Source of the DNA: Breviolum minutum Mf 1.05b.01
Taxonomy: Eukaryota > Sar > Dinophyceae > Suessiales > Symbiodiniaceae
DNA: 64,000 nt
Reading direction: 5' to 3'
Assembly: GCA_000507305.1 (NCBI GenBank)
Contig: DF240717.1
Coordinates: forward strand, 1 to 64,000
Shown here: piece after piece, positions 39,001-49,995 of the stretch
Layout of the letters: the number at the start of each line of letters is the position of its first letter
Position numbering within the stretch: position 1 is the first letter of the stretch
Position numbers and translations under genes: made by a program
The notes under the pieces: model-generated
What the model was told of the DNA's origin: nothing
What the model saw: the letters and a program-made list of their open reading frames with translations, nothing else
The model's database searches: none

Positions 39001-39620
39001 TCAACGGCATTGGGATCGACCTGCTTAGATGGTGGTATTCCAGCATCACAACGACAAGACATTGTCCCTTGGTTGTTGGGAGGAACGACAATGGCAGCTT
39101 GCATACCTCTAAAAGTATCCTGTGAAAAAAAAAAGCAACCAAACTTGGTGAATGATTCATTTTTCCACCTTTTTTTCTTTTAAACCAGGATTCACATCAG
39201 ACTTGCCTGACTACTTCGGTTCACCATTGATTCCAAAAAGTCATCTATTTGCGGGAACCTGCGGGACCTGGCTGGATGAGTGATGACCTTCACCAGCTCT
39301 CTCGCCTGGCTGGACAGCGATCGATAGCTAGATGCGGGAACATGGAGAAGTCTTTTAGAGATTTCCACCCCCAAAAAAAACCCTAATAGTGGGACTCCCC
39401 TTCCCACAAGCTTCCCAAACTTTGCCATGTTTCAAAGGGATTCTTATGGGAGTTGGATGGGAGTAGCATGGGAATGGGGGGCCCAGTATTGTCGGTCCCT
39501 GGAATTTACCTTCAGTTTTTGAGACAATCTGACAATTCGTTGGAAGAAAACCGTTGGATTTCCTGCTACCAAGACCTCCAGAAATGTCACCACAGCATCT
39601 TTCTTGCCACTGGAGCATTT
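36069..39620 (-). CDS. Unrecognised multi-exon host gene, minus strand (putative)
   Basis: A series of minus-strand segments reads as plausible protein: about 39610-39450 (GSRKSNGFLPTNCQIVSKTE), about 39350-39195 (HVPASSYRSLSSQARELVKV), about 39105-38945 (CRCDAGIPPSKQVDPNAVDS), about 38590-38420 (SAKILTRTRL-like frame), about 36910-36640 (WFTSLFTKLPIFSWLFQAIL), about 36580-36390 (FAHLLITIRDTKILTGHDEV) and 36293-36069 (FHLTPIQILAPQSVQAQREE to a stop). The gene would be divergent from the substrate-binding-like gene beginning before 39940. I do not recognise it. A 203-base N gap (37599-37801) falls in the middle, so the two halves could belong to different genes. Confidence 0.33.
37599..37801. 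other. Assembly gap (N)
   Basis: About 200 Ns preceded by poly-C and poly-A homopolymers. No information inside; frames drawn across it are meaningless. Confidence 1.
38302..38328. repeat. (CA)n microsatellite
   Basis: Short CA dinucleotide run with one interruption. Confidence 0.95.
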
Positions 39621-39939
39621 AAAATCATTTTCTGGGTCTCAAGAAAAGGTGTCAAACAACTTCTCAGTTAGCTGGTCAGTCTGGAAGATGACCATGTGAG
39701 CAGTGACCAAGACCCTGCTTATGTACGTAGTTTATGTAGGGGATGAAAAGCTTCCCAGTTGTATTACGCGACTATTTCATAGGCCATTCATTTTTTTTCC
39801 GGGTCCCGGAACAGTTTTCAACCAACCACCATTTTGAGGGGACATTTTCCCATGGAATATGACGAGAATTTCTCGTCGCTTTTTCAAGGTGGCTTTTGAG
39901 TTTTCTTTATTATTATTTTTTTTCCGAACCGTCTTTGAG

Positions 39940-42900
39940 GTCAATCTCCAAGAAACCTACCCCGTGGGTTTCTTCATCTCCTACTATGCAGCTTCCTTTG
40001 CGGGCAACACGATGGCAGCTATAATTACGGAGGTTCGACAGTTTTTTCTTTTAATTGTAGAATTCTATTACGCCCACGACAAAGTGGCGGAAATTTCGCG
40101 GTTTTCTCAGCAGTTCAGCAGAAGTTGGGTTGATACTTATGATTCAGAGGTTGGGATGTATCCTAAAGTTCTCGACAATCATTCACTCTGATCAGATTCT
40201 TTCAACTCTGCTTTTTCCCGAAATTTTGATACGAGGCGAACTGAAATTTCAAAAAGAAACACCAGCAACTGCAATTCGGCTAATCGCTGTTTCAAAAAAT
40301 GAGGGTCACATCTTTTTCCGCAGGAGATCTTGGGCTACAACGTCAAATTGAGCTATGATGAGCCTGGAAGTGGTACGGTCGCAGCATACTACGCAATGAC
40401 AGGTTGTAAAGATTACAACAACGTGGAAGATCGCGGGTGCATGAAAGGTGTACCTGGGCCATAATATTTTTGAATGACACCGAGCACCTGCGCCCAACAA
40501 CACAAACGAACAGACTTTGGGGAATCCGCAAGAAACGAAGAGCAACAAAAACATATCCCCTTTCCGTGAAGAAAATTAGGCGAGCAGAATCCAGAAATCC
40601 AAATCGTCAGCGCTTGATGATTTTGGGTTCACAACTGGCGGGATGGATTACCGTAACATTTCCCCCAAATTTAAAGCACTGGATTTGCTTCGTTTTGGAA
40701 GAAGCTAGATGTCATCCCCACTGAATCCGTCGATCATTCCATTAATGGCCGATTTCTGCCGGGTTGTTTCTTCGGGAAAGTACCTCATTAAAAACAGAAT
40801 GGATATCATCTGCACGGAGCATTGGATGCGTCCATGTGTGAGCATTGTGATGAAATATAGTCAACAAACATGTCGGTGATTATGGGTTTGCCAATATTGT
40901 TGCCCCATTTCAAAGGACGTGAAACACGAGGACGGAGGACCTTTTCTTGTTGGACTAGTTCAGCACTGATGCTGGAAACTAAATGAGGAGAAAGCTGGTT
41001 CATGGTGCAGGCCTATATATTCATCTGCAGACAATGTTTCAGTTAAGGTAGTTGATTCTAGAGACCAATGGATCCTCTAAGGATTGGCAATTCGAGCAGA
41101 TTCTTTCCACCAGAAATAGCTGGGGTTAAAGGGGTAGGGGTTATGAAGTACACCATCTCGTCCAATCCTTTGGAAAAAGCCCAAGCTACGGTGAGAGTAG
41201 CTGTGGGGGTATCAACATACGACGATGTTTGATGCGTTTCCCAGCATTTCCAGGCGACGAGATGGCACGTGAATTTGGAGGCTTGGATGGGCTATCCTCT
41301 AGATTACAAATACGTCCAGACGACCTACCCGACCATGGCGCCCAAGGATTTGGGCTCATTCGGATATGAGGGGCTTTCAACCACCTACATTCCCAAGCCC
41401 CCTCAACAGAAAGCATACGCTAGCAGCGGCACAGCACTCCAATTCTACCGCAATTGGAACGTGTCTTGGAACCAACCTTGGGAGTACTTTGGCTCAACAT
41501 CATCGGTCAACAGCAGCCATTTGATGCCGTGCACCAAAACGATCCTAAATGACGATGCGGCTATGAGGCGTCATGTCGCATTCACTAGCGACGTGGATGG
41601 AGTCGTTATCACCAACGCACCTTGGTGGATTTGGAAAAAGCTGTCTCAGTCTAAGTATTATTAGAATCTATTGAAGAACGGTATCCCTTAATTGCTCCAA
41701 GTACCAGTCACTACCAGGATTATTACAGGACATTTTTACTAAGGGATCCATATCAACCTTGCTGCTCGAAAGCTGGGGCGACTTGATTCATCCAAAAATT
41801 GACAAAACCTTCAGATCCTGTCTGTAGAGCGGATCTCATTTTTCAGGCTCTAAACGTGATCACAAAATTGTGGTGTGCCCTACCAATTTTTGCGTGCGGG
41901 GGTCGACAGCTTGATTTGTTTTTTGGCACGTATCCCGAATCCGCCTTTGGTGTTTGAGGAACAGAAATGGCTTACGTATTTGAAGACCCAAAACGCAGAC
42001 ACGAACCGTCCTGGTCGTTCATGTTGACTTGAACTCAATGTTTGCCCTATGAAAGCGTTCAGCTTAACTAGAAATAGCCAGAATGCAATCTTCTTTGCCA
42101 CACCTCACGCTGCGGGCATTGTCGTGGTCTCCTGTAAAATCATTCGTGTTATAGTCCTCCAACCAACTGCAACCTGTGTGTTGAGTCAAAAAGTGAAACT
42201 GTTTTGAGAACTATGGGCGTGGTGGTAGCTTTAACGATTTTTATTTTCACCCCGATCTCTGGGGATGATCCACTTTGACGACTGCGAATGCTTTTCATTC
42301 ATGGGTGGGGAATAACCACCAACTAGTCGGGAAAAACCGGCTGAAGCCAACCTCCAGCTAGTATTTTTCAGAAAAACTGCCATGCAGAGATTGATGAACC
42401 CCCAAAATTGATGGAACAGAAACAAGCTGAGCATGAATTTTGAATGAATTTTCATGTTTTTTTGAAAACACGGGTGAATTTGTCTTTCGGAGACATGTTG
42501 ATATAGATGTTTGTACATCTTCAGAAAGTTGTGGAAAAAACAACATCATTCGTTGGAATTAAAAAACAAGGGAAGCGACGCCAGCTGGCTGAATTGGGGC
42601 TTCATCAAGCGGAAAAGGGTGAAGCGGCTAGCGATGTCAAGTGATGGAAAAAAAGTCCCCAAGTTTGATCAAGGGATGCTACCATTTTTTTTCAGACTGA
42701 AAGGTGATCCAATTCAGACAGTATTTTGTATCCAATATGTATATATATATATATTATCTCTAGCTGCTTTTCATGTAACGAAAACAGCAACTGACTGCAG
42801 CCTAGGACAAATATACTGGCAAGTGCTTTGATTCCTGGTGGTGGGCAGCACCTAGTTGCCGTGCCAATACATCTCGTTGTGTTCCGTGGATTACAGGAGG

Positions 42901-44571
42901 TACAGGGTGGGGTATGGAAGAGATGATGCAAAAATCCACCATTCTCAACATGCCCGTGGCCTCTGGCGTTGCTTTGACCTGGGGTGACTATACCACCTTA
43001 CCCCTAGCGGGTAACATGATCTTCTATTGGTGGACGCCGGACCCGACCTTCTTAAACCTGAACCCAATGATCTTGAAATTTGCTCAGAACAAACCAGAGG
43101 AACATGCGCAAGGGAATCTGGTGAGTGAAAATGCCGCCATACCGATCAACAAGCTTGTTTCACGGGATCTCGATATTTTGGCTCCTATCGTGGAACGCTT
43201 TTCTGACCTGCTGGATTTGCCGATGGCCGAAATGGACAATATGTTGATGGACCATATGGACAAAGGACTGGATTTCTCCGAGGAATCTTGGAGGAATGTG
43301 ACTTGCACGTGGCTCAGGAACAATCGGGCTTTGTGGCAACAGTGGATTCCTGATGAAACTGTGTGCGCTCGAGGCTTTGGTCTCTATGATTCGGAGTTGA
43401 AGCAGTTCACGGACGACAGGAATGTCACGAACAAGATTGTGTGCCAGGCGGCCCACGGCAGCAAAACATGTGCTCCTCGAAAATGGGAGTTAAAACATCA
43501 GCCACGATTTGTTGAATGACTTGCCCCGGTAGGGGAAGGATTTGTATATTATTTGTGATGGTATACATTGCTTTACGCACTTTTAACTTTTAACCAATAT
43601 CTTGGCCAAGAAGTCCGCAGGTCTTCCCGAAATTTCCATGTCTGAAATCACCCTTTTAAGGTGAACTTACTCTCAACAAGTTGTCTTTTTTAAGTGTGTT
43701 TAGAAACTCCCAAAAATCCAAGATGAGAAAAGGCTCAACTTTATGGCGCTTTCACGAACGAACCATTGGTTAACAGCTGAATCTTCGGTTTGTCACCCTA
43801 AAATCTCAGACTTCAATTTTGTTGGCGATCAATTTTGTTGGTACATGCAGGCTATTCAGCTATTCATTTCTTATATTAGGGTAGGTAGCTACCCCATCCA
43901 TGTGATCTCGTCAAGAACACCAGCCAACCCTTTGCTAAAGCTGCATTCACAATTGGTCAAGGCCATAAGGCCAAGGTCACGACGTTTCTCCCCGAAAAAA
44001 AAGCCAAACGCCTTGGGACACGGCAGGCTTGTGAACCCGGGACATACTCGCAGAAGATCACTGATGGCAAGGGGGACACTCAGATTTGTGTCCCTTGTGA
44101 AGTTGGAACAAGCCAAGTGTCTGGTGCTTCACTCAGCTGCAAAGCATGCAAAGCAGGCAGGGCAGCAGAACAACTATCACATGACATGACACGCAGAGAA
44201 GAACATCATTGGTTTTGGACGAGAGATGAACGAAATACCCCACGGAATGGAGTCTGCCTTCATGTCTAATTATGGTATGCATTCACACATTCCTCGCATG
44301 CAGCCTTTTTCTTGACATTAGGGAGGTATTAAATTATGTGAAATTATGTGAAACAAAAACACAATCTATGGCTCGAGTCCTAGCTCATTTGACCCTCAAA
44401 ATTAGAGTAGGTTTGATTCGCTTTCCCAAAACGAAGTGACTTGGGTTGCGCCTTGGGTTGCTTTGGGATTTATTTCTGAAATGGATCTGAATCTCCCAAG
44501 TTTTGGAAGGTGAATATCAGAATGCACCTGGACAAACGGAATGCCTGCGCTGCGCTGCTGGCACTTATCAG
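39940..44571 (+). CDS. Dinoflagellate extracellular substrate-binding-like protein with Cys-rich repeats, truncated
   Basis: Exons: 39940-40032 (TYPVGFFISYYAASFAGNTM), 40324-40447 (EILGYNVKLSYDEPGSGTVA), about 41255-41604 (EAWMGYPLDYKYV...GSFGYEGLSTTYI), 42806-43447 (214 codons; DKYTGKCFDSWWWAAPSCRA, WITGGTGWGMEEMMQKSTIL, WWTPDPTFL), 44027-44156 (CEPGTYSQ...CVPCEVGTSQ...CKACKAG) and 44510-44571 (EYQNAPGQTECLRCAAGTYQ). The last two are GCC2/GCC3-type (ephrin-receptor-like) Cys repeats. The earlier part resembles a glycine-betaine-type periplasmic substrate-binding fold, as recalled for this dinoflagellate family. Donors include GC (after 43447 and 44156) and GA (after 44571). It is the N-terminal half of the family whose C-terminal half sits at 4.9-17.6 kb. 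No further exon is visible before the simple repeats and viral DNA, so the gene is broken or continues outside the window. The start codon was not found. Confidence 0.75.
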
Positions 44572-44739
44572 GACCGCCATGTCGAATGGAGGAATTGGAG
44601 GGTCCAAGGCGAGAAATTGCGAGTGAGAAATCGCTTACCTTGGTGGCGTTCACTAGATAGCATGAATGATTGTCTAAAATACGCAGAAGAAAAGGTGGTG
44701 ACTGATCTGGTGCCCAACATGTCAAAGTCAAACTTTACA

Positions 44740-44988
44740 TTTCATTTACATTTACATTTGCAGTTACAGTTACATGAACATTTGCATGTACATTTGACAT
44801 TTCCTTTCACATTTACATTTGCTATAGACATACAGCTATATTTGCATTTACACTTGCATTTTCATATACATGCACTTTTTCATTCAATTTCATATTCACG
44901 TTCACACTTACATTTACATTTACATTTACACTTACATTTACACTTACATTTGCATGTACTACTACTACTACTACTGCTACTGCTACCA

Positions 44989-45062
<74 letters not shown>

Positions 45063-45213
45063 ACGACTACGACTACGACTACGACTACGACTACGACTAC
45101 GACAACGACTACGACTACGACTACGACTACGACTACGACTACGACTACCACTACCACTACCACTACCACTACCACTACCACTACCACTACCACTACCACT
45201 ACCACTACCACTA
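44740..45213. repeat. ACATTT hexamer tract passing into CTA, CTACGA and CTACCA repeats
   Basis: Variants of TTTACATTTACA run from about 44740 to 44955, followed by (CTA)n, (CTACGA)n to about 45147 and (CTACCA)n to 45211. It separates the last host exon from the viral genes. All frames are artefacts. Confidence 0.95.
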
Positions 45214-45515
45214 GCTAGGATAGGGTAATCCCCAGTTCATATTGTGCTACCCCCCTGACCCCCACCCTGCATTTTAACAACATTTCATAACAACATCTTA
45301 CAAACAACTTTTACTATAAAACATTTCATCAAACTCAGGGGGCGTTTCGCAACCCAAATTCCAAACAAATTTTTGGGAAACATTTCAGGGCAAATTTATG
45401 CACATGAACTGAGGATCTCCTAACCTAATAGAAAAATCTAAATCATAATTTTATCACATAAATTCTAGGATAAGATTTATTTTAAATTTTCCTAAACTTA
45501 TTTCTGAAAAAAGCT
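45214..45515. other. Host-virus transition, non-coding
   Basis: Moderately GC-rich sequence at the start (C-rich near 45252-45272, GGGGGCGTTTCGCAACCC near 45340) grades into AT-rich viral sequence. It probably contains the left end or terminal repeat of the virus. No gene seen. Confidence 0.5.
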
Positions 45516-45977
45516 TTATACCTTGTTTTCTGTATCGTCTTCAATTGATATACCAAAACTTATATCAAATTTTTCAAATATAATATTATTACAATCTCCA
45601 TAGTAATCCTTAATTCCTTTCATTAACATATTATAAATTCTATTCATATAATAATTTACATTACTAATTCCTTTTCTAAAATACTCACTTATAATAAGTT
45701 GGTCTTCGTCATCAGTCATTCCTCCAAAATGGACTGGTGTATCATTAATATGTTTTTTAACTAAAGCATCAATACCAATAGAAAAAGAATGATGTCTATT
45801 TGGTTGTTCAATTATTAAATGACTTTTATTTATAATTGATTTAATATTATTTTCTTCTAATAAAAAATCATGTTTGTTAGTTATATTTGGTAATTCATAA
45901 CTATAACAATCATAATGATAATTATCTTCTTCGTCGTATCCTCTATTGTTTTTTAAATTTAAAACTTTGGTTGTCAT
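45516..45977 (-). CDS. Viral protein of unknown function, 153 aa
   Basis: The start is chosen at 45977 (MTTKVLNLK), directly behind a TATATATATA stretch; an in-frame ATG 15 bases upstream lies within that stretch and is less likely. The protein is rich in Asp, Asn, Tyr and Ile (HYDCYSYELPNI, FGGMTDDEDQLIISEYFRKG) with no recognisable domain, signal peptide or membrane helix. It is the leftmost viral gene and reads toward the host junction. Role unknown. Confidence 0.65.
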   Translation of the reverse strand: MTTKVLNLKNNRGYDEEDNYHYDCYSYELPNITNKHDFLLEENNIKSIINKSHLIIEQPNRHHSFSIGIDALVKKHINDTPVHFGGMTDDEDQLIISEYFRKGISNVNYYMNRIYNMLMKGIKDYYGDCNNIIFEKFDISFGISIEDDTENKV

Positions 45978-46009
45978 ATATATATATATCAAGTCATTAT
46001 TTTTTAATA

Positions 46010-46732
46010 TTATTTAGATTTTTTCCTTGGTGTTGTTTTTGCGCTACTTGCTGTGCCGGATGAAGGAGTATTGCTCCTGCTTTTGCTTGCACCTCTTCTT
46101 AATAGTCTATGTCCCATATCATTATCTAAATCACTATCTCTACTCCTGCTTCTATCACGATGAAATGGGATATTAGTGGATGAACTGGGTTGTTCGGTTG
46201 TTGCTTGGAGTTCTTGTTCTTCATCTGTTTCGGCATTCATATCATACTCTGGTGGGGCTGTTGCATTCCATAAGAATTCTGCTACATTTGCTCCTGTGAT
46301 TGCTGTATTTAGAGCAAACTCTGCTAATCTAAAACCCCCTTTAACCATTTTTGACGGAAAACCTTCACTGCCACTACTACTACTGCTACTGCTAGGTGGT
46401 GGTGTAAGGTTTTGTTTAAACATCTTTGTCCATACCTGAACCATTTTTTCATTTCTATCAAAATTTTCTGAATGCATGAATGAAGCATAAGGAGGAACTA
46501 TTTTTTCAAAATCATTACCTGTATCAACTCCCTTATTTGCTGTGTCAATTTTTTTAGGTTCAATGTTTGCCAATTGTAAATTATGAGTTTCATTTTTTTC
46601 AGTATCATCTTCCTTATCAACGCGAGGTTTTTTAGAAGTATTCAAATGCGAATACTTCAAGTAATTTAAATATTCATCATCGTCATCAATAGGTTTCTTG
46701 ATTTTCTTCAACTTATTTTTCACCAAAAACAT
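46010..46732 (-). CDS. Viral protein with Ser-rich and basic RS-type tail, 240 aa
   Basis: Starts MFLVKNKLKKIKK and is highly charged in the first 80 residues. It has a poly-Ser run after LTPPP (about residues 112-120), a small hydrophobic Ala-rich segment (FALNTAITGANVAEFLWNAT, about residues 138-157), and ends in a Ser/Arg-rich basic tail (RDRSRSRDSD...TTPRKKSK). A basic tail of this kind would suit nucleic-acid binding in the virion, but that is inference. It is transcribed in the same direction as the genes up to the capsid gene, so it could be part of a structural cluster. No homologue recognised. Confidence 0.65.
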   Translation of the reverse strand: MFLVKNKLKKIKKPIDDDDEYLNYLKYSHLNTSKKPRVDKEDDTEKNETHNLQLANIEPKKIDTANKGVDTGNDFEKIVPPYASFMHSENFDRNEKMVQVWTKMFKQNLTPPPSSSSSSSGSEGFPSKMVKGGFRLAEFALNTAITGANVAEFLWNATAPPEYDMNAETDEEQELQATTEQPSSSTNIPFHRDRSRSRDSDLDNDMGHRLLRRGASKSRSNTPSSGTASSAKTTPRKKSK

Positions 46733-46767
46733 TTATTAATAATAAGTAGATTATATTATTAATAAAT

Positions 46768-47724
46768 TCAATCCCTGCTCCCTCTTGGTTGTTGTCTTTG
46801 TTTGTAATCATTAATTCTTTTTTTCAAAAGTTCGGCTTCAACTCTTCTTTCCCATCTTCCGTCGTTAATCATTTCTTGTGCTAGATTGTTCAAGTGTTGC
46901 CAGTTTGTCAATCCTTTTCCTCTGCCTTTTTTACGCAAGCCTTCTAATGAGATTTCTGGGTCTCGTGGGTCAATGCCTCTTATAAACAATTGGAATTCTA
47001 ATTCCTTTTCCTTCAATCTTGAAATATTTGTTGAATAAGAAATGTTTTTCATCAATTTAGATTTCTTTGCTGGTTGTTCTTCTTGTTGTGGTTGTTGTTC
47101 TTGTTGTTCTTCTCGTGCGGTCATCATTTCAGGAAAATATTCTTCTTCTGCTTCTTCTTCTTCATCTTCTTCTCTTGTTAAGTCTATTGGGGTAGGTCTT
47201 CTGGCTCTTATTGGAGTGGTGATGCCTGATAAAAAACTTTGTATTGTTGGAACAAATCCTTGTCTTTGAACTTCGTCTCGGTGTGCTTCAAATGCTTCCT
47301 GTTGTCTTGCCATCTCTCTTGTTGCTCTTCTTTGTAATTCTGCTTGTATCTGTGCTGATACCATCTCTCCATTATCAGTTTGAACTTCCGTTGGTGTTGT
47401 TGTTCCTGATGAAGATGATGACGATTGTATCCTATCAACATTAAAAGTTCTTCCATTCATTCTTGCATTTTGTCTCATCAATATTTGTCGCATTTCTCTT
47501 TCTAAAATTCTGTTTTGTTGTTCCTTGAGTATTTCTAAATGGTCAGAACCATCAAAGAAACTTCCTTCAGGACTCGCTTTATAAAACGTTGCTGTTCTAT
47601 CTGGTAATTTACCGGTAATAGTTTCATTTTCATCTATCAGATTGATAATTTCATTGTATGTTGGGCGTCTCTTCAATCCTAATTTAGAATAAGGATTTAC
47701 TAACTCTAGTGTTGCCGTTGCCAT
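46768..47724 (-). CDS. Viral protein, Gln/Glu-rich, 318 aa
   Basis: Starts MATATLELVNPYSKLGLKRR. A central helical Gln/Arg/Glu-rich stretch (QAELQRRATREMARQQEAFE, about residues 130-150) is followed by an acidic run (REEDEEEEAEEEYFPEMM) and a Gln-rich run. The C-terminal third is more ordered in composition (EFQLFIRGIDPRDPEISLEG, then a Lys/Arg-rich end). Probable coiled-coil or scaffold-like virion protein by position next to the capsid gene, but this is a guess from context. No catalytic motif seen. Short spacers on both sides and the same strand as its neighbours. Confidence 0.65.
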   Translation of the reverse strand: MATATLELVNPYSKLGLKRRPTYNEIINLIDENETITGKLPDRTATFYKASPEGSFFDGSDHLEILKEQQNRILEREMRQILMRQNARMNGRTFNVDRIQSSSSSSGTTTPTEVQTDNGEMVSAQIQAELQRRATREMARQQEAFEAHRDEVQRQGFVPTIQSFLSGITTPIRARRPTPIDLTREEDEEEEAEEEYFPEMMTAREEQQEQQPQQEEQPAKKSKLMKNISYSTNISRLKEKELEFQLFIRGIDPRDPEISLEGLRKKGRGKGLTNWQHLNNLAQEMINDGRWERRVEAELLKKRINDYKQRQQPRGSRD

Positions 47725-47763
47725 ATTAATATAAATTATGTTAGATAAAATAATTTATATTAA

Positions 47764-48087
47764 TTATCTTTTGTAAGTTTCATCCATCAACTTTTTTAAT
47801 TTATTGTAATAGTTCTCAAGGTGTTCTTTTGATGGTCTTGATAGATTAGGTCTGTATAATTCATTTTGTACTCTGTCTAGTTCGTTTTGATAGTTTGCTC
47901 GTTTGTTTCCTTCAATCATATCTTTTCTCAACTGTAGCATTCCTTCACGAGCATTTCTTAGTTTCATTTCTTTGTGTAGGTGCTCTAGATATCTTGTGTC
48001 GGCCATAAACGGAGTAAAGTTCATCATAGTTGTATGTAGATGACTTCTATGTCCTTTAGTGTTGGTCTTTTTCTTGTGATGATACAT
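47764..48087 (-). CDS. Small basic helical viral protein, 107 aa
   Basis: Starts MYHHKKKTNTKGHRSHLHTT; an internal start at the MMNFTPFMAD segment is possible. The rest is Lys/Arg/Glu/Leu-rich and predicted helical (LHKEMKLRNAREGMLQLRKD, NYYNKLKKLMDETYKR). It lies 32 bases beyond the capsid gene stop in the direction of transcription. Likely a small structural or DNA-binding protein; function unknown. Confidence 0.6.
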   Translation of the reverse strand: MYHHKKKTNTKGHRSHLHTTMMNFTPFMADTRYLEHLHKEMKLRNAREGMLQLRKDMIEGNKRANYQNELDRVQNELYRPNLSRPSKEHLENYYNKLKKLMDETYKR

Positions 48088-48119
48088 CTATATTATTATT
48101 TAGATTTTAAATTTTAAAT

Positions 48120-49727
48120 TTAATCATACACGAGGCTTCCAGATTCGCGAAGTTCCAAAATGGATTCGCTAACCATATGCACAAAAATTTCTTGTATTTG
48201 TTCCGCTGGTGCTATTGCTCCTTGTGTCCCTTTAATCTTAAATACTATCAAACTCCCCATCTTTGTATTAGTTCCTGTAAAATTCACATCAGCCATCTTT
48301 TCAAAAGAAATTCCTATTACAAATTTGTTCTCACGATATTGTTTATAACTTACATTTAGTGAGTTTTGGTCTCCATTGTGGTAGTGCAATGTTCGTCTTA
48401 AAAAGTAAAATGCTTCTGATAAACTTTGACATTCAAATTCTGGGAATTTTTTATTCCCAACTTGAAACTGCCAACTTAAATTTCTAGTAAAATCTTGAAA
48501 GCCTTGTCCTTCTATTGGATCACCAGTATCAATATCAGTGCCATCATTAATTTCACTGTTTATCATAGGATTGTAAAAATAATTCCAGCGTTTATGGACA
48601 TAATTATCTGGTAAGAATTGTTTATATCTTTCTCCTTGTTTCTTTTCACGATACAAGGTGACAAATGCTGTTGATAATTTAGATGCTGACTTTACAATAT
48701 TCATATTGATTTCGCCACCTCCTGCGTTAAATGTCTGGGTCAAGGTATGGTATTGAGGTACTATCAATTTCAAACTTTGTCCCTCCAATAAATGTTTGGT
48801 AATGTTATTATCAACGGTATTGTCCAATGTAATAACTTCAGCGCGAACAATAACATTATTAATCTCCCATAAAACACTTGTATTACCACCTTGGAAGTAA
48901 TAACCATTTTTATCTGTTTCTGTTGTTCCATTGCCTTCCGGTACTACTACAGGTTCATTGCTGTCTGATACTATTGTGAATTCTAACTCTAAAGGTGCAA
49001 AACGCAATGGTAAATAATAATTGCTTTCAAGTAATCCACAACAAGGCTTATGCCCTAATCGCATTTGTCCATTACTAGGAATTCCTGATAATGAATGGCG
49101 AGTATGTCTAAAGCCTATGCGTCCCCATTCATTATGGTCTGCCGCTAAATTTACATTTATTACACCTCTTGGGTCTGCTACAGTACCTGCTCCATTTGTT
49201 TTACCTTGAGTTGCTGCCGCGCCATCTGTAACTACGCTGTCTGGATTTAAAAAGTTATTAAGTCCATTAGCGTATCTATGGTAATCATCATCCCAAGATG
49301 GATTTGCTGAACTTTCTATATCATCCATTTCATTGACATCTTTTGACTTAAATGATTTATACAATTCACAATGGCGATTATACTCAATAATATCTTGGAT
49401 AAGCTGGCCACCTACTGTTGCACGGTATCTTTCAAAGAAGGCGTGTAATCCACCTAATGGTCGTAAAAATTTAGCCCTATCAGTAGTATCTGTATTCTTA
49501 ACATTTGCAAACAGGCGGATACTACTTAAATCTAGATATTGGTTTGAGTCACCCGAAATATAAAACCTTATGTTTTTATTCCCACCTCCGCTAGAAGAGT
49601 AAATGTTACTACCTGATGGAAAATAATTTACAAATCGTCTATCGGTAATATACTGGCTAGTTTCTGGTAACCCAAAGTTAAGTTGATTAATCATTGCATC
49701 ATTTGCTTCGCTAACAATTGTGTCCAT
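48120..49727 (-). CDS. MCP: Major capsid protein, double-jelly-roll type
   Basis: 535 residues, start at 49727 behind an AT-rich ACATATATAGTA stretch. The protein is beta-rich with few charged clusters. It has an N-terminal region with a Gly/Ser turn (SGSNIYSSSGGGNKNIRFYI), a first-half hydrophobic strand pattern (DLSSIRLFANVKN), a central LRFAPLELEFTIVSD strand pair and a C-terminal half with WNYFYNPMINSE and SLSEAFYFLRRTLHYHNGDQ. Length, composition and placement beside penton and ATPase genes fit the double-jelly-roll capsid proteins of polinton-like viruses, which form the pseudo-hexagonal capsomers of the icosahedral shell. The frame is intact, without stops or introns. The assignment is by pattern and context; a profile search or structure prediction should show two tandem eight-stranded jelly rolls. 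Confidence 0.8.
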   Translation of the reverse strand: MDTIVSEANDAMINQLNFGLPETSQYITDRRFVNYFPSGSNIYSSSGGGNKNIRFYISGDSNQYLDLSSIRLFANVKNTDTTDRAKFLRPLGGLHAFFERYRATVGGQLIQDIIEYNRHCELYKSFKSKDVNEMDDIESSANPSWDDDYHRYANGLNNFLNPDSVVTDGAAATQGKTNGAGTVADPRGVINVNLAADHNEWGRIGFRHTRHSLSGIPSNGQMRLGHKPCCGLLESNYYLPLRFAPLELEFTIVSDSNEPVVVPEGNGTTETDKNGYYFQGGNTSVLWEINNVIVRAEVITLDNTVDNNITKHLLEGQSLKLIVPQYHTLTQTFNAGGGEINMNIVKSASKLSTAFVTLYREKKQGERYKQFLPDNYVHKRWNYFYNPMINSEINDGTDIDTGDPIEGQGFQDFTRNLSWQFQVGNKKFPEFECQSLSEAFYFLRRTLHYHNGDQNSLNVSYKQYRENKFVIGISFEKMADVNFTGTNTKMGSLIVFKIKGTQGAIAPAEQIQEIFVHMVSESILELRESGSLVYD

Positions 49728-49751
49728 TACTATATATGTTTTATTTAGAAA

Positions 49752-49988
49752 TTATTTTTTATTTTTTACTTTTTTATGTGCCCCAATCTCAACAGTATTT
49801 TTAGACTTTTTATTATTTATATTGTTTAATTTTGTTATACTATTATTTTCAAGTTCTACTAAATCTTTTATTTGATTATAATCTTTTATTGGAGTATTTA
49901 AATCTTTTTGTAGTTTATCATAGTTGCTTAACCCTTTTGTTAAAGGCTTCAATCTGGGTTCATTTCTATAATCTACTCTATGGAACAT
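49752..49988 (-). CDS. Small Lys/Asn-rich viral protein, 78 aa
   Basis: Starts MFHRVDYRNEPRLKPLTKGL. Asn/Lys-rich and probably helical or disordered, with a basic end (AHKKVKNKK). It sits directly upstream of the capsid gene on the same strand with short spacers. Function unknown. Confidence 0.55.
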   Translation of the reverse strand: MFHRVDYRNEPRLKPLTKGLSNYDKLQKDLNTPIKDYNQIKDLVELENNSITKLNNINNKKSKNTVEIGAHKKVKNKK

Positions 49989-49995
49989 TATTAAT

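Noticed and set aside
44503..45228. 241-residue frame rich in His/Leu and Arg/Leu, and overlapping Tyr/Asp and poly-Val frames
   Set aside because: Only the first 20 or so residues belong to a real exon (44510-44571); the rest is hexamer and CTA-type simple repeat.
47042..47444. Plus-strand Ser/Cys-rich frames opposite the Gln/Glu-rich viral gene
   Set aside because: Shadows of Glu/Gln codon runs of the minus-strand gene.
48160..49563. Plus-strand frames within the capsid gene
   Set aside because: Short, unconserved-looking shadows of an intact 535-codon gene on the other strand.
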